From Neovahlkampfia damariscottae (taxonomy: Eukaryota > Heterolobosea > Selenaionea > Neovahlkampfiida > Neovahlkampfiidae), in assembly GCA_016618085.1 (NCBI GenBank), contig JABLTG010000111.1, forward strand, positions 1-64,000: a stretch of DNA of 64,000 bases, written 5' to 3'. The position numbers and the translations under genes are program-made. Every line of letters begins with the position of its first letter. Position 1 is the first letter of the stretch. Positions 41,135-51,344 of the stretch are shown in pieces. A model generated the notes under the pieces. That model was not told the DNA's origin and ran no database searches. It saw only the letters and a list, made by a program, of their open reading frames with translations.

Positions 41135-42050
41135 ATGAACACTGAACTATTAGAAACTTTAAACAACCTCAATGAAAGATTACACAAAGGTGAATTCTTT
41201 GCTTTATTGTTTTGGAACCATTCCTTCATTATTGCAAATATTGTGTATTCATGCCTTCAAGACTCAAAAAAAAAAGAAGATCCACCTTTATTGGTAGCTA
41301 TCCTAACCATGTTGACTCTTGGTTTAGGCGGAGCTATCATCAACTCATTTTTAATGGGAAAACCACAAATGTAAGAATTTGAAATCAATATTTTTTATTC
41401 TCAGTTTTTTTGATGATGATTTGATTTTAGGAGCTTTCTTTGTTGCCTGGGTTCTTGTTTGTTACTTTCCTTTTGGTATTGTTCGTTTTCTCACTGGAAA
41501 TTTTGTCGTTGAATTTTTATCACATATTCCACAAGGATTTTTTGTTGGAACTGTAATTATTGGAGCTGTTGATACAGCAATGAAAGTGTACCCACATTCA
41601 AACTTTGCTCCTGTAATTTTTAACATTTTTTTTTTCTCAATTTTTGAAAGGTGATTATCGGAACTATTGGAGGTTGTGGAGGTGGTATTCTTTTACCATA
41701 TGTTTTAGCACAATATCATTCATTAAAAGATTACCATACTGAATTACAAAATCCAACACTGTTCGTTTAAACTAAACAAAATCATTTTTAACATTTTTAA
41801 AAAAAGTGGAACTATTTTACCATTCATTTTGGCTTTATTTTATTTTCTTTCACAAAAATTAGGATACTCAGATGTTTATGGATTCAAACCTATTTATATT
41901 GTTGAACTTGGCTCTATTTTCTTGTTTTTATATTTTTGGGCAATGAAATGGGTTGCTCCACTATTAGTTGCAGCTGAAAAAAAAGAAGCAAAAAAAGAAT
42001 CTGCACCAAAAAAAGAAGCTAAAAAAAAAGAAACAAAAAAAAATAAATAA
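41135..42050 (+). CDS. TRIC-type trimeric intracellular cation channel
   Basis: Four exons (41135-41370, 41405-41612, 41651-41760, 41807-42050) encode 265 aa. About seven membrane helices contain the TRIC features GLGGAIINSFLMGKP, VCYFPFGIVRF and GCGGGILLPYVLA, with the Gly-rich kinks of the pore helices. The Lys-rich tail (KKEAKKESAPKK) is also typical of TMEM38. TRIC channels pass potassium across the ER to balance calcium release. Donor GTTCGT of intron 3 is less common than GTAAG but keeps the frame. CCAAT at 41106 is 25 nt upstream. Confidence 0.85.
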
Positions 42051-42120
42051 ATTCCACAACTTTTTTGATTTGTCAATTAAAACTCCCAAAGCATCTTTTT
42101 GTTGTTGAAAAGAAGAAGAA

Positions 42121-42414
42121 ATGAAAAAATTTATAATATTTATGATTCTGTTATTCATCTGTTTTGCTTTGTCAAATGGTGAAGAAACAAAGAAAACTGA
42201 AGAAAATAGTGAACAACAAATTCAAGAAAATGAAAACATTGAAAAAAAAGAGTCCTCAGATGGTTCTGTTGGTTCAGCAATTTCAAATGATGCAAATTAT
42301 CATTCTTTTGAATATGAAGAAGATGAAGATGAAAACCATCCAGAAGTTGATAAATCAAAGTTACCAAAAGGAAATATTCTTGAAGAACGTATTATTTTGA
42401 AAGATGAATTATAA
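42121..42414 (+). CDS. Small secreted acidic protein, 97 aa
   Basis: A single exon. MKKFIIFMILLFICFALSNG is a classical signal peptide. The mature part is almost wholly Glu/Lys/Asn/Ser with an acidic block (EYEEDEDENHPEV) and no Cys. No family. It may be a small ER/secreted calcium-binding or matrix peptide. No CCAAT lies in the 60 nt before the ATG, making it one of few exceptions. Its stop is 7 nt from that of the convergent GNAT gene. Confidence 0.55.
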   Translation: MKKFIIFMILLFICFALSNGEETKKTEENSEQQIQENENIEKKESSDGSVGSAISNDANYHSFEYEEDEDENHPEVDKSKLPKGNILEERIILKDEL

Positions 42415-42421
42415 AACTTTA

Positions 42422-43066
42422 TTATAGTTTACATTTCAATTTATTTAACTTTTGAAAGGTGAATTGGATTTTAAAATTCTTTAAATGTTGAAATCCATCA
42501 TGTTTGTCAACATAGATTTCATTTAAAATTTTGTTACCCATGTTTCTTGCTAATTTGATACCAACAGGACTTAATGCTTCAACTAAAAGATAATTATAGC
42601 CTAAATTTCGAGAATGATCAACGACCCATTTCAAAGAATGAATCGCAATACCATTTTTTAAGTGATTTTTAGAAACTCCAGAATCTACCAATTTGACAAT
42701 ATCTTTTGGTCTAATTTTCTCTTTATAATTTTTTAATGGTATCTCTAAATCCTCAAGTAAGTTATTGTATTTTTTTATTGAAGGATGTTTCATGATTCGA
42801 CGTTCAATTTCTGATTCTTCAGAAGTATAGTCTTTAAGAAGCATATACCCGACCATTTGATTTGTTATAGTATCTCTTATAATTACAGATAAATTATTCT
42901 TTGTTATTTCGTCAATCATAGCACTATTCCAATCATGATAAGTCTTATCATCAATCATCTCATCAATTGGATTTTTCACATCATCCAGAAGAAATAAAAG
43001 TTCTTTCTTATCTTTAGACGTCAATGTATAGTAATTAAATTGTTTATAACTATGTAACACATTCAT
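42422..43066 (-). CDS. GNAT-like N-acetyltransferase
   Basis: A single exon, 214 aa from the chosen start. The fold is recognisable from the substrate-side strand IIRDTITNQMVGYMLLKDY, the helix GIAIHSLKWVVDHSRNLGY after an acetyl-CoA loop, and the strand YLLVEALSPVGIKLARNMGN. The spacing is like arylalkylamine or polyamine acetyltransferases. The ORF extends to an ATG at 43132, but the only CCAAT element (43104) lies inside that extension and 38 nt before the ATG at 43066, so the inner start is preferred. It shares the element with the divergent P450. Confidence 0.65.
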   Translation of the reverse strand: MNVLHSYKQFNYYTLTSKDKKELLFLLDDVKNPIDEMIDDKTYHDWNSAMIDEITKNNLSVIIRDTITNQMVGYMLLKDYTSEESEIERRIMKHPSIKKYNNLLEDLEIPLKNYKEKIRPKDIVKLVDSGVSKNHLKNGIAIHSLKWVVDHSRNLGYNYLLVEALSPVGIKLARNMGNKILNEIYVDKHDGFQHLKNFKIQFTFQKLNKLKCKL

Positions 43067-43103
43067 AAGTACACGTGGATTATTTATTTTTAGAACAAGA
43101 CAA

Positions 43104-43108
43104 CCAAT
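43104..43108. promoter_or_regulatory. CCAAT element shared by P450 and GNAT genes
   Basis: The pentamer, part of CCAATCATTTT, lies 23 nt before the P450 ATG (43131) and 38 nt from the GNAT start on the other strand. It helped fix both starts. Confidence 0.55.
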
Positions 43109-43130
43109 CATTTTATCTTTCAAATTGAGC

Positions 43131-44714
43131 ATGATTTTTCAGCTGGCATCAGTGTTTCTGGTTCTCTTCTGTTTGATGTTAGTAAGAAAAACCAACATGT
43201 TAATCATTTAGTTATACTTCTACTTGATACATTACTTGGAAGTAAAAAGAGTTTGTTCAATTCCTTCAACTTTTTCTTCTTGGAATTTTTTGAACGCACC
43301 TGACATTACACTATTTGACTTTCAAAAAGAATCAGTCAAAAAATGTGGAAAAATGTTTAGATGGACAGGAGGACCTTTCACTATTGTTGGAATAGCGTAA
43401 GAATTTTTTTTTTTGACTTAATTCTTTATTGGTGATCCAACCATAGCAAAAGAAGTTTTGATTCAAAAATCAAGATATTTTGACCGAGCAAAAGAAGGAA
43501 CAGATAATTATGATCCGATTTATGAGCACAATGTCTTTAGTTCAAATGGAGAAGAATGGAAAAGATATAAAACCCTTTTATCACCTGGATTTTCAGAATT
43601 TAATTTAAAACTTATTTTTGAGAATCATATACATGAATCAACTAATGAGTTGTGCACTATGTGGAATGATAAAATTAACCAAGGAAAAAATTTGTTGAAT
43701 GTGTCAAACTTTATGAAAGAGTTGGCTTTGGATATTATAGGATCAGCAGGTTTTGGAATTAAATTAAATGCTGTAAAGAACAATGATATGAAGATTATGA
43801 CTTGGACTCGAAAATGGGTTCGTGCTTTACAATTTACAGCGTTGATACCTCCATCACTTCATTATTATACGATTCTGGGAATTTTCACAGTCATGAAAGA
43901 ATTTTATGATGTGAGTAAACAATTTAGAGAATTATTGACTGGTATAATAAATGAAAGAAAAGAAGAATTGGTTAAATCAAGTGAAGAAAAATTTGATTTA
44001 TTGTCTAGGATGATTTTGGCATCAGATGATGAATATCATCAATTAAAACATCATGAATTAATGGGAAACGCTCATGTTTTACTAGTTGCTGGTCATGAAG
44101 TAAATTTTTAAATCATTTTTATTTACAGTTTTTAGACAACTGCAAATTTATTACAATGGTGTTTCTACTTTTTAGCTAAATTTCCGGAGGTGAGAAAAAA
44201 AGTTCAAAAGGAAATTGATGAGTCAAATTATGATGTTACAAAACCATTATCTTACGAAGATTACCAAAAAGGCTTCAGTTATGTCAAAGCAGTAATGAAT
44301 GAATCCTTGAGATTGAAACCACCTGCGAATGTGATTGGAAGATTAACGAAGAAGGATGTAAATATAGGTGGGTATAATATACCACAAGATGTTGATGTTT
44401 GGATTTTAATTAGATGCCTCCATGAAGATGAAACTTATTGGGGGAAAGATGTTTTGGAATTTCGACCAGATAGATTTTTGGAACGAAAAATTGATCCTTA
44501 TTATTTTATTCCATTTGGATTTGGAGCAAGAAAATGTATGGGAATGAAATTTGCTGAAATGGAAGCTACATTGATGTTGATAAAAGCTATGAAATTGTTT
44601 GATTGTTTCATACCAAAAGGAAAAGAAAGTATGTTGAGTGAAGAAATACAAGAATTTTTCTTGCAACCAAAGTATGACATTGAACTTAATTTTGAGCACA
44701 GACCCACTTTTTGA
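43131..44714 (+). CDS. Cytochrome P450 monooxygenase
   Basis: Exons 43131-43181, 43212-43396, about 43430-44099 and 44136-44714 give 494 aa, the usual P450 size. The N-terminal helix (LASVFLVLFCLMLLYFY) spans intron 1 and anchors it in the ER. The I-helix is VAGHETT, completed across intron 3. ExxR is ESLR (about 358). The heme loop is FGFGARKCMG with the axial Cys (about 435). It oxidises an unknown lipophilic substrate. The second intron has a good GTAAG donor, but no AG fits the frame at the far end (43429), so the acceptor is non-canonical or mutated. Confidence 0.85.
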
Positions 44715-44833
44715 ATATCTACACAGGATTTCAATAAAAATTATTCCCCCTATTCGAGAAAATGATCAGCACCATTCACCACAATGACAACCTTTTTCAA
44801 TTTTTAATTTGTCCAAAAAGAAAAAGAATATTT

Positions 44834-44914
44834 GATTACTGTGGGGTTCGAACCCACGCCCACGAATGGACAGGAACCTTAATCCTGCGCCTTGGACCGC
44901 TCGGCCAAGTAACC
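44834..44914 (-). tRNA. tRNA-Leu (anticodon AAG)
   Basis: An 81-nt class II tRNA. Acceptor stem GGTTACT/AGTAATC has one G-U pair. The anticodon stem CAGGA/TCCTG encloses TTAAGGT. A long variable arm follows, as expected for Leu. B box GGTTCGAAC. T-runs (TTCTTTTTC) follow the 3' end as a Pol III terminator. No intron. Confidence 0.95.
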
Positions 44915-44945
44915 TTTTTATGTTGGTGTTTGAAAATTGTAGATC

Positions 44946-45043
44946 TGTAATTTAATTTTAGGAGGTTTTAAAATTTGGTTGGAACAACATCTCATCGAAA
45001 TAGAAGATGTTGTCCCAACCAAATGTTCATAAATTAAATTACA
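44946..45043. repeat. Nested imperfect inverted repeat
   Basis: Inner arms 44973-44992 and 45005-45024 pair over 20 nt with one mismatch. Outer AT-rich arms 44946-44960 and 45030-45043 pair over about 13 nt. It lies just past the 5' side of tRNA-Leu and ends 10 nt from the SET-gene stop. It may be a small foldback element or an RNA-level hairpin in the SET 3' UTR. Confidence 0.65.
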
Positions 45044-45053
45044 ACGAAAATAT

Positions 45054-46229
45054 TTATTTACAACCATTTAAATGTTCTACTATTCGTGCGATGAACTTTT
45101 TTATGTTTTCATTTTTTAAAGCATTAGGATAATTGAACTTGTAATCTGTTGGAATCAAAGGTTGTACAACTTTCTTGAAATCTGAAAATTTAGAATCAAA
45201 TTGAATCAAAATATTATAATTAACCATGAAATATTGAGCAACAATAAAATGAATTATTAAATAAGGATACAACCTGCTCATTAGAATAATCCAATTGGCT
45301 CTGGAAGTGTTCTTTGAGTCTTTTGTTTTTGCTAAACCTCTGATGAAGTCATGAATTTCTCTCGCACAAGAGCATGTTCTTTTGCAATGAGATTGATTTT
45401 GATAGTGATTTTCCAAAATTGGAAATATTGAAATAGCTTCAGCATTCCAAAGAAAATTCTTTGATGGATCAATATCTCTATTATCTGGTAAAGATTTTGA
45501 TGTATTTAATTGTGAAAAGTTAAAATTTGTGCACAACAACGTTGACTTGATTTTGATGTAGTAATTGTTTGATAGTTTAAAGGGAACTACAATAAATAAC
45601 GAAAGCACTTCTTTTTGAATTAATACACCTTTACATTTTGAGGAGTTGCAATTGCATATTTCCAATTTCTCTTGGAAAACATGAGGAACAGTTATTTTTT
45701 CATATTGAAGAATGGTATTCAATGTTTCTACTTGAACAAAAGTTGTTGCAGAATCTTCAACAATATTGAATTTTGAATTTGGTGTGCATGAAAAACTCAA
45801 CTGTGGTTTTCTCCCATCTGTAGAATTGACAAAGTTAATAGTATCTTTCAAGAAATTAAAATTCCGTGGTTAAATTCACTTACCATATTTAAAAATAACA
45901 GTCTTTTTAACTTTGGATAACTCACCTAAAGTGAAGTTGATTCCAGCAGGCAACTCTTCAGAGGCATAAAATTCATTTGAAGATGAAAGGTCAACTGAAA
46001 CGCTTTGTAGTGTGTTTGTTTCGTTTTTTTTTGTTTTTTCATTTTTAATATTGGTTTTCGGTTTTTTGATGACTGGTTCGTCTTTAGCATCCAGATGGTG
46101 TTTTTTGTTTTGGTTTGTCAAAGTGTTTGTTTTAGTTTCATGAAGTAAATCAATGTTTTTGAAGTAAAAAACGGGTGGTTCTACCTTGATAGTTGGTTCT
46201 ATGAGGTGTAGTTTTTCTGTGCTGTTCAT
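45054..46229 (-). CDS. Divergent SET-domain protein with post-SET
   Basis: Two exons (46229-45884, 45844-45054) encode 378 aa. A Lys/Thr-rich head of about 90 residues carries an NLS-like stretch (DEPVIKKPKTNIK). The middle has a SET-like core: INFTLGELSKVKKTVI, SFSCTPNSKFNIV (in place of NHSC-x-PN), ITVPH, then a post-SET CNCNSSKCKG. The C-terminal half is helical with a CSCA cluster and is not recognised. The missing Asn-His of the NHSC motif suggests weak or altered methyltransferase activity. The intron (39 nt) falls inside the SET core. ATTGG at 46262. Confidence 0.6.
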
Positions 46230-46266
46230 AATCTTCTTGTTCAAAATTAGTATGTCTCATGATTGG

Positions 46267-46998
46267 TTGAGTCACTCTCTTATCCAATGAATTTCATCGA
46301 AGAATGATTCAAATTGAGAAAACTTACTGTTTAAACATTTTTTGAAGAAATAATTCAATAAAAATCAACGTCCATCAACAAGAAACCCACCAATAGAAGA
46401 GAAGTTAAAAAGAAAAACTACCAATAATAGAAGTTTCTAAAATGGAAGTTATTTAATATTCTGCCAATACCAATATTTTCAACCATTCACAATTTCTAGC
46501 AACTCTGATAAGTGTTTGCCTAAATCAAACAAAAAATACTTCCAAACGAGGAATTGTGGAATTAACTATTGACAAAATAATGATCCAGCACTTTCAAAGA
46601 AACTATGTGTATTAACAACAAATACCCTTGATTTTTTTTGGAATTTGGATTCGAGAAAAGTGGAAAAAATGGAGAAGCAATTTTTTTATATTTTCAGATT
46701 CTGTTATCACTTTTTCAAACATTTAAGTCACAATTTGGACAGAAAAATTGTTGCGCACATTTTAAATACCTGATGATTCCAAATAAAAATTATTGGTCAA
46801 TGGATTTTATTTTTTTCAAAATTGAACCTCACTTTTCACTGAAAAAGGAGAACTAGTGATATTGGTGATTTCTATTGCGGAGATGGAATATCTCACTTCA
46901 TAAAATAGCCAAAAGTAATTAGTTGAGGATAAAGTTACAAAAAAAGAGATTTTATTGTTTGAAGAAAATTTGTGTTTTCATTTTCAAGCAAAAGAGAA
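46267..46998. other. Intergenic region with possible gene remnants
   Basis: About 730 nt with no complete gene. Several CCAAT copies occur (46281, 46395, 46421, 46472). Around 46638-46900 protein-like pieces appear in different frames (KNYWSMDFIFFKIEPHFSL, then DIGDFYCGDGISHFI), suggesting a degraded gene. Nothing firm can be named. The promoter of the large surface-protein gene should lie at its right end, but no CCAAT occurs within 130 nt of that ATG. Confidence 0.4.
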
Positions 46999-49900
46999 AT
47001 GGAAGAACCTGAAATATTAGAATTTGTTTCTGCTGAAAAAAAAATTCGATTTGCTCCTTCACTCTTCAAATATGCTTTATTGATTCAAACAATAATTGGA
47101 GCAACCATGGCAGCTATAGGTGTAATTTTAATAGCAACAGTTATAACTATATCAGTTATTAATTCAACTTATGGACCACCAATTCTTCAAAATGATTTTG
47201 CAACAACATATAAAACCAATTTTGTTGATATTCCTGTTTTAAAAAATGATTATGATTTAAAAGACCAAAAAATTGAAATCGTAGACGTCATTCAACCAAT
47301 TTTTGGAAAAGTTTTGATTTATGATTCCAAAACAGTTCGATATTTTCCAGAGAATATTGGAAAATTTGGTAAACATTTTTCTGGATTGGTAGAATTCAAA
47401 TACATCGCTAAAAATGAAAAATATACATCAAATGGTGTTGTTAAAGTGGATGTTTTGAATCATCCTCCAATTGCTGTAGATTTCAGAAGGAAAATTCCGA
47501 AAAATGCAAAAAATTGGGAATTCGATTTATTTAAAATGAAAAATGATGAAAAATCTCAAATAATTGATTTTGATGGAGATTCTTTAACTATCACAGATGT
47601 TTTGAATGGCCAATCAATTTCAGGAACCATCAAAATTTCCAGTGATAAAACGAAAATTCTGTATTCAACATTACCTGAATCAGTTGATACAGAAATACTT
47701 CACTATCAAATTTCGGATGGAAATGATACTTCAAATGGCACTATAACCATCCAAATTGAAAATTATCCACCAGAAGCAAAACCTGATTATTTTGAAGGAT
47801 ATCAAAATCAAATTCTCAAGAATATTGATATATTGAAGAATGATGTTGACCAAAATAAGGACTTTCTAAAAATCAATTCAATCAGAAATATTGGACTTGG
47901 AAAAGCAGTTATTACCAAAAATGGAACTTTCGTTGATTATTTTCCAACATTTGGATCATATACAACAACTTTTGAATATTCAATTTCGGACGGTGAATAT
48001 TCTTCTTCATCATATGTGGTCATTTCAATGAAAAATCAAAAACCAAGAATTTCAAATTTAGAATTGAATATTTCAAAGAACAGTGTTGTTCATATTCCTT
48101 TGAAATACTCAGATTTAGATCCATATTCTTCATTGAATGTGAAATTAATCTCAAAACCAAAAGGAACGGTCGATTTGATCACAAACACATCTGTTGTAGT
48201 TTCTCAATTTTTAGATGGTGTCGATGCATTGGTGGAATGGAAAAACAACAGTTGGTCAATCAATTATCAACCTGTGATAAATCATATTTATCAAGATATT
48301 ATAGATGTTGAAATCGATGATTCAATTGATCATTCCAATGGAACAATAACTATAAATGTGATAAATAATGCACCCATCGCAGTAAATGATCATTTCGTTA
48401 TTCCTTACAATTCAACTTCTTTTTTGGATTTGTTGAAGAATGATTATGATCCTAATAATGATCACATCAAAATCAAAACAATTCAATTTCCAACATCAAA
48501 AGGAGGATTAATTGAAATAGTGAATGATACAACAGTTCAATATAAACCAAAGTTTTATGGTCATGATTCATTCAATTATACAATCACTGACATTATAGAC
48601 AATCCAGAAAATGAGATGATTTCTCACAGAGTCACTGTGGAAATTTTCATCATTAATGTACCACCAATTGCAAATAATGACATTTTTGCCATTACAGGTG
48701 AAGAAACAAGTTTAAATGTTTTGAAAAATGATATTGATATCAACAATGATTCCCTAACCATTGCATCAGTTGATCAATATTCAAAAAATGGTATATTATT
48801 GAAGGTTGAAAATAACAAGGTTACTTATCCTCGAACTGATTTTCTAGAAAAAAATCAAGACTCTTTTTCGTATTTCATCAGTGATGGAGAATTTGATTCA
48901 AATGTTGCAATGGTTTCTTTGATATTTGCCAATTCATCCAATTCAAAACATCATCCAATATGCAAATCATTTTCAAAAACTATTTTCAAATCAACTTTGT
49001 ATTCATGGGATTTGATGGAAAAAGGTGTCATAGGTGGTACAAATAAAGAGAATCTTCGGATTCATATAGTTAGTTTGAATGATTCAAAAGGAGATGTTAC
49101 TGTTCAAAACTCAACATTAATCTTCAAATCATATTCAAATCGATCTGGTGCATTCAATTTCAAATTTTATGTGAATGATGGAAGTTTGAATTCATCGATT
49201 TGTAATATTTCATTGAATATTGAAAATAAAAAACCGGTTGCAATTGATGATCATAAAATATTTTTCAAACAAGAAAATAAGATATATTTGATAAATGCAT
49301 TGGAAAATGATGTTGATCTTGATGGTGATTTATTGAAAATTACATCTGTTTCAAATTCAAAATCAATAATTTTGTTGAATAATTCACTCAGTTTTCAACC
49401 GAATTTGGATTTCAATTCATCATTGACTGATTTTAACATATCTTATTCAATTTCAGATCAAGATTTAGATAATCCAAAAACAGATCAAGGAATGATATTC
49501 TTGACTTTTTTGAAATCATTACCAATTGTTAAAGATGATTTATTTTATGTTGATCAAAATACAAATGCACTGATTAAAATTGAAGATTTGTTGAAAAATG
49601 ATTATTCAAATGATGAATCAGAAATTATTCAATTTAACAAATTGGTTGATTGTAACGAATTAAATAACTCAGATTTTTGTTTAAAAAAACCTTTGTTGAA
49701 TTTACCTTCTGATGGTTTTATTACAGTACCTTATACAATGAATTCGTGTAAACAAAACAAATTCAAATACTGTGTGAATACCAATACGAACAAGAAGGCA
49801 ATAAGTTGTGGAACAGTAACCATTAGATACAAGAATTGTATTTGTCAACAACCAATAGATATTGTTTATACTGTAGATAGTTCAGGTTCGATTTCCAATA

Positions 49901-50532
49901 ATCAATGGAATCTTCAAATGGATTTTATTCTTAACGTCACCAAGAAATTGATCATTAATGATTCACAAATGAACGTTGGTTTGATTCAATTTGGTGAAAA
50001 TGTTAAGAATATTTCCTTGCTAACTTCAGATAAAAGATCAATTCAAAATTCTATTGAGAGTATCAGAAATCATCATATGTCATCTTGGACAAATACATTA
50101 GGTGCTTTAAATGAAGCTGTAAAAATATTGAACTTTGGAAACCCATTGTCATTGGTTGATCGTTCATCTGTCTCCAAGATCATTTTATTGTTAACAGATG
50201 GATTGGCAAATGTTCCTTGTAATTGTAATTCATGTTCTTGTGAATCAGTTTTTTGTGTTGAAAAATCGTCAACTTGCAAATGGAATCCTGATATTGGTGG
50301 TTTTTGTCAACCTTGTGCTGATCCATCAATCCGATCAGGTGAAATTAATTCTTGGAAAAATCCCGATTGGAAAATCATTGCTCTTGGAATTGGTGAAGAA
50401 TTGAGTTATTATGAAGGTAAAGGATTGAAGATGGTTAAGAAATTGAATTATGATGATGAATTGATTAGTACTCCATGGGATAAATTAGATCATGTAATCA
50501 CACGCATAGTTGATCAATCTTGTAATATTTAA
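46999..50532 (+). CDS. Large surface protein: cadherin-like repeats plus von Willebrand A domain
   Basis: A single exon of 1177 aa. A type II anchor (about residues 27-54, IGATMAAIGVILIATVITIS) precedes about eight tandem beta-sandwich repeats of about 95 residues. Each has an N-x-D-x(D/N) start like LKNDVDQNKDFLKI and an SISDG(E) end, as in the bacterial cadherin-like/VCBS (Big_9) class. A vWA domain (about 950-1150) keeps the MIDAS residues: DSSGS, SWTNT and LLTDG. It also holds a Cys-rich insert (NCNSCSCESVFC). I infer a calcium-dependent adhesin or prey-binding protein. Repeats of this kind are mostly bacterial, and the gene has no intron. Confidence 0.82.
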   Translation: MEEPEILEFVSAEKKIRFAPSLFKYALLIQTIIGATMAAIGVILIATVITISVINSTYGPPILQNDFATTYKTNFVDIPVLKNDYDLKDQKIEIVDVIQPIFGKVLIYDSKTVRYFPENIGKFGKHFSGLVEFKYIAKNEKYTSNGVVKVDVLNHPPIAVDFRRKIPKNAKNWEFDLFKMKNDEKSQIIDFDGDSLTITDVLNGQSISGTIKISSDKTKILYSTLPESVDTEILHYQISDGNDTSNGTITIQIENYPPEAKPDYFEGYQNQILKNIDILKNDVDQNKDFLKINSIRNIGLGKAVITKNGTFVDYFPTFGSYTTTFEYSISDGEYSSSSYVVISMKNQKPRISNLELNISKNSVVHIPLKYSDLDPYSSLNVKLISKPKGTVDLITNTSVVVSQFLDGVDALVEWKNNSWSINYQPVINHIYQDIIDVEIDDSIDHSNGTITINVINNAPIAVNDHFVIPYNSTSFLDLLKNDYDPNNDHIKIKTIQFPTSKGGLIEIVNDTTVQYKPKFYGHDSFNYTITDIIDNPENEMISHRVTVEIFIINVPPIANNDIFAITGEETSLNVLKNDIDINNDSLTIASVDQYSKNGILLKVENNKVTYPRTDFLEKNQDSFSYFISDGEFDSNVAMVSLIFANSSNSKHHPICKSFSKTIFKSTLYSWDLMEKGVIGGTNKENLRIHIVSLNDSKGDVTVQNSTLIFKSYSNRSGAFNFKFYVNDGSLNSSICNISLNIENKKPVAIDDHKIFFKQENKIYLINALENDVDLDGDLLKITSVSNSKSIILLNNSLSFQPNLDFNSSLTDFNISYSISDQDLDNPKTDQGMIFLTFLKSLPIVKDDLFYVDQNTNALIKIEDLLKNDYSNDESEIIQFNKLVDCNELNNSDFCLKKPLLNLPSDGFITVPYTMNSCKQNKFKYCVNTNTNKKAISCGTVTIRYKNCICQQPIDIVYTVDSSGSISNNQWNLQMDFILNVTKKLIINDSQMNVGLIQFGENVKNISLLTSDKRSIQNSIESIRNHHMSSWTNTLGALNEAVKILNFGNPLSLVDRSSVSKIILLLTDGLANVPCNCNSCSCESVFCVEKSSTCKWNPDIGGFCQPCADPSIRSGEINSWKNPDWKIIALGIGEELSYYEGKGLKMVKKLNYDDELISTPWDKLDHVITRIVDQSCNI

Positions 50533-50695
50533 ATAAAATTTCATCCAACCATTTATTTTTGGTTACTCAAATCGGTTGGCAAAAATCTAAGATTCAATGG
50601 AAATACAAATATATCATTTGACTAAGCTGTTTTTTATTTTATCAAATGATGTTTCATTCTTGATGATTGAAATAAACCAATCAACATCCTTAAAA

Positions 50696-51259
50696 ATGAC
50701 ATCTGAAGTTAAAATTGACACACCATTGAAAAAGGCTTACAACAAAAAAGTCAAAGAATCCACCAATTTGATCCTTGTCTGTGAAGAAGATTGTGAAAAA
50801 AAATACAAAATTTGTGGGTTAATTGAAAACATAATGAAAAATATAATTGCACATCCAAAAGAAGATAAATTCAAAACATTAAAAAAAACAGCAAAGAAAA
50901 TTGATGAACTTATTGTACAACCAACAGGTGTTGCTGAATTACTTGAAGTGATAGGATTCACAGAAAAAGATGATTGTTTTGTGCTTACTCAAGAAGTTTC
51001 TGAAGAAACACTATCCAAGACTATTGAATTAATCGAAGTTGAAGTTTGAAAAAAAAAACAATTAATTTTTTAGTTGACAAAAGAATTTGGAATTAACATT
51101 CCAAAAGATGCAACTAAATCTCAATTAGAAAAAGCAAGAGCTAAACAGTTGATTGTTAAAGAAAAAAAAAAAGCAGAAAAAGAATTTGATGAAAAAGCAA
51201 AAAAGAAAGCATTGGAAAGAATTGAAGAAAACAAAGAAAAAAGAAGAGAAAAAAAATAA
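50696..51259 (+). CDS. PUB-domain protein
   Basis: Two exons (50696-51043, 51074-51259) encode 177 aa. Residues about 35-105 form a PUB domain: ENIMKNIIAHPKEDKFKTL, VAELLEVIGFTEKDDCFVL. PUB domains bind the C-terminal tail of the AAA ATPase p97/Cdc48. The rest is a Lys/Glu coiled coil (KAEKEFDEKAKKKALERIEE). I infer a p97 cofactor in ubiquitin-dependent disposal, similar in spirit to UBXN6, but without a visible UBX. The start MTSEVKIDT was chosen because a CCAAT (50677) lies 15 nt upstream. Longer ORF starts lie above that element. Confidence 0.72.
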
Positions 51260-51344
51260 ATTGTTTCTATCAAAAAAATTACATGTTTTTTCTTGGTTGG
51301 GAAATTGAAATATTTGAAAACACAACAAACTGCAAAACTAACAT

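Noticed and set aside
42422-43132. GNAT start at 43132
   Set aside because: That extension overlaps the only CCAAT element and the divergent P450 start. 43066 gives normal spacing.
44762-44950. 62-codon ORF over the tRNA-Leu gene
   Set aside because: It is antisense to a well-formed tRNA and has no protein-like content beyond that sequence.
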